A stretch of DNA of 64,000 nucleotides from positions 1 to 64,000 of the forward strand of contig JADJQF010000021.1 of assembly GCA_016712885.1 (NCBI GenBank), read 5' to 3'. The position numbers were made by a program, and so were the translations under genes. The notes beneath the pieces were generated by a model that was not told where the DNA came from, ran no database searches, and saw only the letters and a program-made list of their open reading frames with translations. The stretch is from Candidatus Flexicrinis proximus (GTDB taxonomy: Bacteria > Chloroflexota > Anaerolineae > Aggregatilineales > Phototrophicaceae). Shown here one piece after another: positions 50,385-58,554 of this stretch; position 1 is the stretch's first letter; each line of letters opens with the position of its first letter.

Positions 50385-53300
50385 TTAAGCTTGGGTCAGC
50401 ACGACGGCTGCTTCGGCGACCAATTCATCCAATCCGATCAGTTTGCCCCGTTCCAGCGCCGCGTCGAACTCGTCGGCGGGGATCAGCGCGCGGGTGCGCT
50501 CCAGCACGAAATTCGGCCCCGGCTGGTTCGGTGAGGCCGAGCGCGGGTGGTTGAGAATTGCAGAGCACCACTCAACGGCCCGCAGCGGCTCACCCCGCAG
50601 GCTGAGAAGCTCGGCTACACCACCGAGTGTACGGAGCAGCATGCGCGTACCGGAAATCCGCAGGGCGGCGCGCATGGCAAGCCAGAGTCGTTCACGCGCA
50701 CTCGTCAGGTTCCCGCGCCGCATGGCTATTCCGGCCATCGTATAGTGCGCGATGGCAATGTAGTCAAAACGGTTTGCCTCGTACCATGTATAAGATGGCC
50801 GCTGCTGTTCGTCGTTCACAAGGTATTCAAGCGCTTCGATCAACAGCCGCTGCGAATCTTCGTAACGGCCTTCGATCAAGGCAATACGGCCGAGCCAGAC
50901 TCGGTTAGCGGCAATCATATTCGGATCGTTATAGCGCTCGGCCATACTCAGGCTCTTTTCGAAGCTCACACGCGCTTCATCGTACTGCTGCGACGAGAAG
51001 CGCGTCATGCCGATACAATTGCAGGCAAGGCACATGTTGTCCTTGTCGCTGATTTCCTCGGCAATTTCGAACATCCGCTGAAAGTGCGCTTCGGCTACAT
51101 GATACTGGCCGAGCATCCACTCCGACTCCCCGAGCGCATAAAGCATGTTGCATTCCCACTCGCGGTATACCGAGCCTTCGATGATCCGAAGTCCCTCGAT
51201 TGCATGCGAGTAGCTCTTTTCAAACAGACCATCTGCGAATTCTATCTGATGAATCGCAAACAACGCCCAAACGATCAGGAGTGGATTACCCTGTTCACGG
51301 CGGATTGCCAGATTCTCTTCCATGCACGCACGCGCATCCTGGAGGCGTCCGGCGTCCATCAGGCCGTAACCGAGGTTATTCAGGGCATTGGCGGCGATGT
51401 GCAGGCTGCCGAAGCTCTTGGCATTGGCCTCGGCCTGCCGAAGCAGCCGTTCGCTGGAGTCGATGTCCCGCGCATACATGGCGACAGTCCCAAGACAGAA
51501 CAGCGCGACCGATAGGCTGTATGCGTCGCCATGCTCAAGTGCGATGTCGCGCGCTCTTGCCAATACGCGGCGTGCTTCTTCGAGATCCATTTCTTCCGCA
51601 CCAAGCCGGAAGTAATATGCGCGGCCAAGCTGGATTAGTGGTCGGCTCAATTCTGCGCCGCCGCCCAGCAGGGTCATCAGTTCCACGGCCTGTTCAAAAC
51701 ACTGGCGCGACTCGACGGGGTCGCCGTAGTTCAACTGAACCATACCCTGCGCGAGGGCCAGGATGTAGCGCTGCTGGGTCGTTGTCTCTTCATTGAGCAG
51801 AAGTTCGGCTTGTTCGAGCGATACCCGCGCTTTGTCAGGGTCGCCGTCGGTGCTCTGAAGGATCGAGCGCCACATATTCAGATAGGCCAGGGCCGCGTCG
51901 CGCTGATCGGAGGCCGCCACCTTGCTTACGCTTTCGATGGCGGGGGCAAGAACCTCTTCGGCCTCGTCGAATTGTCCGACCATGTCGAAATAGAGCGCGA
52001 GCGTGGTCACGGCGGATGATAGTTCTTCGTATCTGACATACTTGACCGCCCGGAACCAGGCCGAACGGATATTGTTCATATCCGCCTCAATGGCGCGAAG
52101 TGCTTCGCGCTGTTCACGGGTATAGAGATTCCCGTAGCGCTCGCTCAGGGCCGACACGAAATAGCGCATGTGTGCATCGCGAATCGTGGCGACTTCCGGG
52201 GACTGATTCAATTTTTCTTCAGCATACTGACGCGTTAGCTCGTCGATCTGGTAGATATCCGTGTCCGGGCTGCGCCGGAGGATACCTTTGTTGACCAGGT
52301 TCATCAGCTGGCGAAGTGAAGCGCCGGTTACTGTTTGCCCAGCCGCCCGCGAAAAGCGCCCCCGGAAAACCGCGATGCGGGTCAGGGTGGTCCGTTCGTC
52401 GTCGCTCAGCAAGTTCCAGGATTGTTCAAAGACAGAGCGCAGGCTGCCATGACGGTCATGTTCACCGCTGTCCAGAAAGTCCAGGCTGTGGCCGACCTCA
52501 GAGGCGATCTCCTCGATGGTCAGCTGATTCACCCAGGCAGCAGCCAATTCGATACCCAGAGGAAGGCCGCCTACCATCCGTACGATTCGTGCGATGCTTT
52601 GCGCGTCACGGGTGGTTGGTTCGAACCCTGGCTTGGCCCGACGCGCACTGGAAACAAACAACTGATAGGCGCTGCTCTCGGCAATACGTTCCGGGGAAAT
52701 CTGGTCTTCGATCCATAAGCCTTCGAGTGTATAGACCGTTTCCCCAAGCAGGTTCAGGCGCGCCCGCGAGGTTGTCAGTATCTTAAGTTTCGGCGCGGCC
52801 TGAAGGATATCGGACAGCAGACTGATCGAAGTCAAGGCGCGGTCGGCACTGTCGATGACCAGGACCATCGCCTTCTCCCGCAGGTAGTTAACCAGCTGGA
52901 TGCGCTGGTCAGCCCCCGCTGCAAACCTGAAGCCGATGGCACTGGCTACAGCGCCTGGTAGCAGTTCAGGCCGGTTCAATGAAGCGAGCGGAACGAAGAA
53001 TACGCCGTTGATGTAGCGGACCATGGCGGTATCGGTGGCATCGCTGCTCAATTCAGCAATCCGCCGTGCAGCCTCGATCACGAGGCGGGTTTTCCCAACG
53101 CCACCTGGACCCAGGATCGTCAGCAGACGAACATCGGGCAGGTTCAGAAGGTTACTAACATCGGCCAGCGGCGCATCACGCCCAATGAACGGGACAGGAA
53201 GCGTGGGGATGTTGTTCTTGACGGTTTTGGGCTGCGCCGGGCGCGTGAAATCAGTTCCGCGACGAATCGGCACGGCCAGGGGGGTCAAATGACCGCCCTC

Positions 53301-54125
53301 GGCATTGAGCTTGACCAGGATCGGTTCCAGTTCACTACCGACCAGACGCACACTGGGGATGCGGGCGTCACGATCTTTGGCAAGCATCCGGTAAATCAGA
53401 TCCGCCAGTTCGACAGGGGTTTCTGGCCGGATTGCTTCCAGATCAGGCGGTTCACCGGTCATGATGTTCATCAGGAGGTCGGTAATCGTCGCGCCCCCAA
53501 ACGGGTGCGTCCCGGTCAGAAGCTCAAACAGGATTACACCCAGCGACCAGATGTCCGCACGGGCGTCAGGGGGTTCTCCACGCAACATCTCAGGCGCCAT
53601 ATACTGGGGAGTTCCCAAGGCGATGGCCGTATCTGTGACACGCTCACGACCCGAAAAATAAGCGACACCGAAATCGGTCAGCTTCGGCGTGCCGTCGGTC
53701 TGGATCAGCACATTTGCCGGCTTGAGATCGCGATGAATGATCTTCAGATAGTGCGCACGGGTCAACGCATCAGCCACCTCAAGCCCAATCCGCGCGGTCT
53801 GGGCCACGGGTATACGCCCATAGCGGCGCAAGAAGTCTCCGAGGTCGCTGCCGTCGATGAAATCCATCACGATGTAATGTTCGCCGGCGTCGAGAATGGT
53901 TTCGTAGGAGCGGACGATGTTAGGATGGTTGAGATCGCGGAGCGCCGAGGCTTCACGCAAAAAGCGGTCAATCAGCTCAGGCTTCGCATTGGTCGCCTCC
54001 CGGCGGAGCTGCTTGATGGCAACCGTTGCGTCCGTACGCAGGTCCGTGGCGCGGTAAACAATACCCATGCCGCCCTGACCGATGGTTTCCTCAATACGAT
54101 AGCGCCCGCCAATCGTGGGAGTCAT
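50385..54125 (-). CDS. Ser/Thr kinase-STAND-TPR fusion protein 4
   Basis: A 1,246-residue paralogue and first of the array in the direction of transcription. Kinase: GQGGMGIVY, VAIKQLRR, HRDLKPANVL, LTDFGVAYF, GTPQYMAPE. STAND ATPase: PFIGRDAPLADV, P-loop GPGGVGKTRLV (about 338). Walker B reads MVLVIDSADRAL, where the others have DNxEH: the Asp is kept but the following conserved residues are lost, so nucleotide turnover may differ. TPR region from about 680 to the end. A GGAGG lies 15 bp upstream of the ATG inside a small hairpin. Confidence 0.9.
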   Translation of the reverse strand: MTPTIGGRYRIEETIGQGGMGIVYRATDLRTDATVAIKQLRREATNAKPELIDRFLREASALRDLNHPNIVRSYETILDAGEHYIVMDFIDGSDLGDFLRRYGRIPVAQTARIGLEVADALTRAHYLKIIHRDLKPANVLIQTDGTPKLTDFGVAYFSGRERVTDTAIALGTPQYMAPEMLRGEPPDARADIWSLGVILFELLTGTHPFGGATITDLLMNIMTGEPPDLEAIRPETPVELADLIYRMLAKDRDARIPSVRLVGSELEPILVKLNAEGGHLTPLAVPIRRGTDFTRPAQPKTVKNNIPTLPVPFIGRDAPLADVSNLLNLPDVRLLTILGPGGVGKTRLVIEAARRIAELSSDATDTAMVRYINGVFFVPLASLNRPELLPGAVASAIGFRFAAGADQRIQLVNYLREKAMVLVIDSADRALTSISLLSDILQAAPKLKILTTSRARLNLLGETVYTLEGLWIEDQISPERIAESSAYQLFVSSARRAKPGFEPTTRDAQSIARIVRMVGGLPLGIELAAAWVNQLTIEEIASEVGHSLDFLDSGEHDRHGSLRSVFEQSWNLLSDDERTTLTRIAVFRGRFSRAAGQTVTGASLRQLMNLVNKGILRRSPDTDIYQIDELTRQYAEEKLNQSPEVATIRDAHMRYFVSALSERYGNLYTREQREALRAIEADMNNIRSAWFRAVKYVRYEELSSAVTTLALYFDMVGQFDEAEEVLAPAIESVSKVAASDQRDAALAYLNMWRSILQSTDGDPDKARVSLEQAELLLNEETTTQQRYILALAQGMVQLNYGDPVESRQCFEQAVELMTLLGGGAELSRPLIQLGRAYYFRLGAEEMDLEEARRVLARARDIALEHGDAYSLSVALFCLGTVAMYARDIDSSERLLRQAEANAKSFGSLHIAANALNNLGYGLMDAGRLQDARACMEENLAIRREQGNPLLIVWALFAIHQIEFADGLFEKSYSHAIEGLRIIEGSVYREWECNMLYALGESEWMLGQYHVAEAHFQRMFEIAEEISDKDNMCLACNCIGMTRFSSQQYDEARVSFEKSLSMAERYNDPNMIAANRVWLGRIALIEGRYEDSQRLLIEALEYLVNDEQQRPSYTWYEANRFDYIAIAHYTMAGIAMRRGNLTSARERLWLAMRAALRISGTRMLLRTLGGVAELLSLRGEPLRAVEWCSAILNHPRSASPNQPGPNFVLERTRALIPADEFDAALERGKLIGLDELVAEAAVVLTQA

Positions 54126-54458
54126 ACAGGAGAATGCCTCCGGTCAACCGCTGTTTCAGCTGGGCAGGCGCCCTTCGCCGTACAGTTCAGTGATGATTTC
54201 TGGCACATCGGCCGGTCCATTCGATTCGCCTTACAGTACCACTTTAAACTCGGCCCCACGCCTCCGGGTGAAGCACGGCAGGGCACGGTTTTAGGCGAGA
54301 CTCTGAAGTCAGGCACGCAAGCTGGGAAGTGGACGCGAAATCTCACCTTGTGATCCTGCGCGCGGTTAGAGCTATTGTACCGTCAATCTACGGGTCAGAA
54401 GTATGATGGAATAGGTATTACAGGTTGGGGTTTTGTTACACATTCAGACACAGAGTGG
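54126..54458. other. Intergenic region upstream of the kinase array
   Basis: A 333-bp stretch between the ABC exporter gene and the first kinase gene, both on the minus strand. It holds a GGAG/CTCC hairpin next to the start of the kinase gene, and a minus-strand TACAAT near 54375 that could be a -10 box but lacks a good -35. Open frames here look non-coding. A promoter for the array most likely lies in it. Confidence 0.4.
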
Positions 54459-56192
54459 CTATAGCTCAATGACCAGATCAGCGCGTCGCAGGACCGCCCT
54501 GCGGTGAGAGACGACTAAACAGGCAGGTTTCCAGCCATCCTTCCCCGTAAACAGTCGTTCCCACAGGGTCTGTTCGGTTACGACGTCCAGCGCACTGGAC
54601 AGATCGTCAAAAATCAGCAGGTCCGGTTGCCGTACAAACATCCGGGCTGCGGCGGCCCGCTGCATTTGGCCGCCGCTCAGGCGGACACCGCGGTTTCCGA
54701 CCTGTGTCTCAAATGCGTTTGGCATATGCGCGAGATCACCGTCAAATACGGCTTGACGGGCGGCACGCATCACGGCTTCGCGATCCGCATCAAGTCCCAT
54801 ACCGATGTTCGCGTCGAGGGTGGTGCTGAACAGGATCGGAATCTGAGGGGTATAGGCGCTGTGCGGCGGCACGAACCAGGCGGCAGGCTCCGTTATCTGC
54901 CGGTTGTTCCAGAAGATTTCACCTGACTGAGCGGGTAGAAGCCCTTGCACGGCACGCAGCAGCGTGGTCTTTCCGCTCCCGATGCGTCCTGTAATCACCA
55001 CGACCTGCCCGCGGCGGATCGAGAAACTCAGGTTTTCGATACCGCGACCCGTGGTGGGGTAGAGATAGGTCAGATTGCGGACTTCCAGCGTTTCCAGGCG
55101 ATCGGCCTCGGTCCTGACAGGCTGGGGCACCGGCGGGATCTCGCGCTTGTGCCAGGTCAGCGTATTCAGGTAAAGCGGAGCGGGTGCGGTCACGGCCTCC
55201 GGCGGAGCGTCCGGGGCAAGGCGATGCATCCGTTCCAGGGCAATTTCGCTTTGGCGCGAATTGGTCAGCAGCAGGCCGACATCGGTCAATAAGCGCGCCT
55301 GAAAACTCAGGAAGTACATAAAAAGGGCGAAATCGCCAACACTGAGCGTCATATCGCCCTGCGCGCCAACCGCAATCAGAATCAGGCCGGTGCCGATGGT
55401 GCTGAAGTTGTACCAGATGGCGCCCAGCAAGGTGTAAAGAACCTCATCCCGAACCATCTGTCTCCCGCGCGAGTCGTTGACAGAGCGGAAATGTCTGATG
55501 ATGTGGCGTTCGGCCGAGGCGACCTGAATCGCCTGTACGGCGCCAAACATCTCTCCAATCAGGCCAGTCACCCTTTGGGTGGCTTCGCGCGAGGCTTCCC
55601 TGGCGCGGCGAATACGGGCTTGAAGCCCGCGCACCACCAAGGTGACCAGGATGAGCGGCAGGAAGACGAACAGGGTCAGCTGTGCATTGATGCTGAGCAG
55701 GATGATCAGCGACCAAATCCCAAATGAAGCCGTCCCGGCAAACTCGCCAAAAAACGCCATCTGGTTTTCGAGCTGTTCGGCATCTTCCCGGAAGGTGCTG
55801 AGGACTTCGCCCGTGGACAGGTTTTCACCGTGTCGATCCCGCAGCGGTTCAGCGCCGGGCCTCGTGTAGATCAAGTCAAGCAGGTTATACCGCAGGAGAC
55901 CGCTTACCGTGAACCGGAGCTGCGACTTGGATACCCGGCCCGCAAAAAGCGCCATCAGCCGCGCGACCACCCAGGCCATCCACAGCGCCAGAACGGCATA
56001 AGCCGACCATCCCAAATGCCCTGCCCCGGTGAGCGTGTCGAAGAACTCCCGCACGATCAGTCCCGGGAGCGCGGGGAGGCCGGTGATCAGCATCCACATC
56101 AGCGCATCGAAAATGGCAAGCCGTCCGATATAGCGAAACAAGCCTGCAAACATGTGCCATTTAGGGATTCGCGCCGCGCTAGACGAGGACAT
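54459..56192 (-). CDS. ABC exporter half-transporter with degenerate catalytic site
   Basis: A 577-residue type IV ABC exporter: six-helix membrane domain (about 20-320) and C-terminal ATPase. Walker A TGRIGSGKTTLLRAV, signature VRLSGGQMQRAAAARMF, H-loop VVSHRRAVL. Walker B reads DLLIFDDLSSALD, so the catalytic Glu is Asp, as in the degenerate half of heterodimeric exporters. It overlaps the partner gene at 57945 by 14 bp and would form a heterodimer with it. Substrate unknown; it could export a peptide, lipid or drug. Confidence 0.88.
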   Translation of the reverse strand: MSSSSAARIPKWHMFAGLFRYIGRLAIFDALMWMLITGLPALPGLIVREFFDTLTGAGHLGWSAYAVLALWMAWVVARLMALFAGRVSKSQLRFTVSGLLRYNLLDLIYTRPGAEPLRDRHGENLSTGEVLSTFREDAEQLENQMAFFGEFAGTASFGIWSLIILLSINAQLTLFVFLPLILVTLVVRGLQARIRRAREASREATQRVTGLIGEMFGAVQAIQVASAERHIIRHFRSVNDSRGRQMVRDEVLYTLLGAIWYNFSTIGTGLILIAVGAQGDMTLSVGDFALFMYFLSFQARLLTDVGLLLTNSRQSEIALERMHRLAPDAPPEAVTAPAPLYLNTLTWHKREIPPVPQPVRTEADRLETLEVRNLTYLYPTTGRGIENLSFSIRRGQVVVITGRIGSGKTTLLRAVQGLLPAQSGEIFWNNRQITEPAAWFVPPHSAYTPQIPILFSTTLDANIGMGLDADREAVMRAARQAVFDGDLAHMPNAFETQVGNRGVRLSGGQMQRAAAARMFVRQPDLLIFDDLSSALDVVTEQTLWERLFTGKDGWKPACLVVSHRRAVLRRADLVIEL

Positions 56193-57945
56193 CTTCCAAC
56201 CCTACTTTCAGAAGCTGGGCAAAGCGGGAGCCCGGGTCAGAGGCCAGAGCAGCAAGTCGGCCATGCTCAACAACGCGCCCGGCTTCCATAATCAGGATGG
56301 TGTCGACGCGCTGCACGGTTGCCAGCCGGTGCGCGATGATTACACCGGTCCGCCCGTGCATCAGCCGCTCGACGGCGCGCTCGATCAGGCTTTCTGTTTC
56401 GGGATCCAGGCGCGACGACGCTTCATCGAGGATGACGAGTCCGGGATCCTTGAGAAACACACGGGCAAAGGCCAGGAGCTGCGCCTCGCCTGCGCTCAGG
56501 CCGCGACCTTCAGCGCCAAGCTGAGTATTCAGTCCGTGCGGGAGTGAGTGCAGCCAGTCGCCTAGCCCGAGCATTTCCAGCGCTTCGGTGATCACGCTAT
56601 CGGATACAGAACGGTCAAAGAAGGTAATGTTCTCGCGCACCGAAGCCTGAAAGATCTGCACATCCTGTGTCACCAGGCCGACGCGCTGGCGAAGCTCAGA
56701 AACCGGCATCTCACGCAAATCAACCCCATTGAAGCGAATCGCGCCAAGCTGTGGGTCATACAGCCGCAGAAGCAGCCGTGCGAGCGTCGACTTCCCGCTT
56801 CCCGTCCGTCCAAGCAGTCCGATCGTTTCGCCGGCAGCGAGGTGGATATCCAGTTCATCGATGGTCCAGGCGCCTGAGGGGTCCGCTTCGGAATCCTCGT
56901 ATCGAAACGAGACATTCGAGAACCCGATGTCAAACGCTCCGGCAGGAACCGGCGAAGTCCCAACATCCTCCAGCGCGGACTGCGTGTCCAGCAGGGATCG
57001 GATGCGCGCAATACTGGCATCGGCCTGCTGAAGCTGCTCGACCTGTTCCTGAATTTGCTCCATGGGACGGCTGAGCTGACTGAAGTAACTGTAGAGGAGA
57101 AATACTGTGCCGAGGCTGATGTCGCCGCGGTAGTACAGCCATGCGCCGATGGCAAGTGCGATGACGTTGCCAAAAACAAAGATCGCCATGGACGATCCCC
57201 AAACCAGCGTCCCAGCAAGCCGCATTCTGTGAAAGGCGAGCAGCCAGTTCTGATAGTGCAGCAGTAGGCGCCGCATCATCCAGCCGCGGGCGCCATTGGC
57301 TTTGACGTCCTCGCGTCCCGTCAGATGCTCGCCCACGAACCCGTAAAACTCCGCCGACAGCTGACGATGGGCGGCAAGATAAGGCACAGCAACCTGCCGC
57401 AGACGCAGAATAACCGCCAGCGCGACCAGCGCAAACAACAGTGCGGCCCCGCCAGCGACGAGATTCTCCATGGAGACCGCCACGACAATCCCGAACATCA
57501 GCAGCACGTTTCCGCCAAACAACAGCGTAAACTGCGAGAAGAATTTGTTGAGCAGGCTGACGTCACCATCCACCCGCTCGATCAGTTCGCCGGGCGTATG
57601 CGACTTATGGAAGGCAAGATCGAGGCCGAGGATATGCCCGGCCAGATCAGACCGCAGCGCATTGGTCGCCGCCCACCCCACCTGCGATGCCAGATAGGTC
57701 GTCACGACATTCAGGATTTGGCCGCCGCCTGCCGCCGCGATATACAGGACAGCAATGCTCAGGATCGGATAGCGCGTGTTCTCGCCCGTAACGGTGTCAA
57801 CAAACTCCGCCAACACCTGAGGGTTAAGCAGCTGCAGTCCAATGCTGCCAAGCAGGCACAGCGCCATCCACACCACGCGGCGGCGCTGTGGCTGCAAATA
57901 GCGCGCGATGAGCGCAAAATACTGCCGGACGGGGATTTTGACCAC
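56179..57945 (-). CDS. ABC exporter half-transporter, consensus catalytic site
   Basis: A 588-residue partner. Membrane domain about 15-325, ATPase about 345-588: Walker A LLGRTGSGKSTLARLL, signature LSAGEAQLLAFARVF, Walker B LVILDEASSRLD with catalytic Glu, H-loop IIAHRLATV. The start is a GTG (MVKIPV) with no obvious ribosome site, 15 bp after the nitroreductase stop. Together with the preceding entry it makes an asymmetric exporter with one active and one degenerate ATP site. Confidence 0.88.
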   Translation of the reverse strand: MVKIPVRQYFALIARYLQPQRRRVVWMALCLLGSIGLQLLNPQVLAEFVDTVTGENTRYPILSIAVLYIAAAGGGQILNVVTTYLASQVGWAATNALRSDLAGHILGLDLAFHKSHTPGELIERVDGDVSLLNKFFSQFTLLFGGNVLLMFGIVVAVSMENLVAGGAALLFALVALAVILRLRQVAVPYLAAHRQLSAEFYGFVGEHLTGREDVKANGARGWMMRRLLLHYQNWLLAFHRMRLAGTLVWGSSMAIFVFGNVIALAIGAWLYYRGDISLGTVFLLYSYFSQLSRPMEQIQEQVEQLQQADASIARIRSLLDTQSALEDVGTSPVPAGAFDIGFSNVSFRYEDSEADPSGAWTIDELDIHLAAGETIGLLGRTGSGKSTLARLLLRLYDPQLGAIRFNGVDLREMPVSELRQRVGLVTQDVQIFQASVRENITFFDRSVSDSVITEALEMLGLGDWLHSLPHGLNTQLGAEGRGLSAGEAQLLAFARVFLKDPGLVILDEASSRLDPETESLIERAVERLMHGRTGVIIAHRLATVQRVDTILIMEAGRVVEHGRLAALASDPGSRFAQLLKVGLEDVLV

Positions 57946-57960
57946 GGGATCACGTATCGA

Positions 57961-58554
57961 TTACAGGTACCGCACGACGTCGGACAGAACCGGACGCGGA
58001 CGCTCCTCGGTCGGCGTAAGCGCGCTGCCGATATAGACGTAGCCGACCACTTCGTCCTCAGCCGGGATGTCCAATGCCGCTTTAGCCTCGGCATCATAGG
58101 CCACCCACTCGGATACCCATGTCCCGTAATAGCCCAAAGCGTTGGCGGCGATCAAGGCGTTCAGACAGACACCCGCTCCGCTCAGAATCTGTTCCCAGCG
58201 CGGGATTTTCTGGAGGTTCACAATGCGGGTGTGGACCGCGAGGATAAGCGGCGCGCGCAGCAGGCGCTTGCGCTCGAATTCCACCAGCTCGGGAAGCGCT
58301 CCCGGATTCTGGCGGGCGTAAATTTCCGCCCAGGCATCCCCGAGGGTTAGACGCGCGTCTCCTTGAATGACGACAATGCGCCATGGCGCCAGCTTGCCGT
58401 GATCCGGGACGCGTGTGGCGATCCGTAGTATCGTCTCCAGTTCATCGGCATCTGGACCGGGGTCGGTCAGTTGAGAAACGTTGATCGACCGGCGAGTCAG
58501 CAACAGATCAAGCGCAGCAGGAACCACCGGCTTGCGCAAAGAGGATTGGGGCAT
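57961..58554 (-). CDS. Nitroreductase-family flavoprotein
   Basis: A 197-residue FMN-dependent oxidoreductase. N-terminal LLLTRRSINVSQL provides the typical Arg-Arg-Ser FMN contact; RIATRVPDHGKLAPWRIVVI and GAGVCLNALIAANALGY follow, as in the YdjA-like single-domain group. ATG 58554 is set by AGGA about eight bases upstream. The frame stays open far upstream into the recombinase gene through the antisense of tRNA-Gln; that fusion is probably accidental. It may reduce nitroaromatics or quinones; the substrate is unknown. Possibly the first gene of a transcript with the exporter genes. Confidence 0.85.
   Translation of the reverse strand: MPQSSLRKPVVPAALDLLLTRRSINVSQLTDPGPDADELETILRIATRVPDHGKLAPWRIVVIQGDARLTLGDAWAEIYARQNPGALPELVEFERKRLLRAPLILAVHTRIVNLQKIPRWEQILSGAGVCLNALIAANALGYYGTWVSEWVAYDAEAKAALDIPAEDEVVGYVYIGSALTPTEERPRPVLSDVVRYL

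Noticed and set aside
54122..54346. A 74-codon frame upstream of the kinase array
   Set aside because: Cys/Pro/Arg-rich composition, no ribosome site and no family resemblance; it overlaps the start of kinase gene 4.
53289..54353. Plus-strand open frame (354 codons) antisense to kinase-STAND gene 4
   Set aside because: It reads the complement of conserved kinase motifs; typical GC-rich antisense opening without domain or ribosome site.
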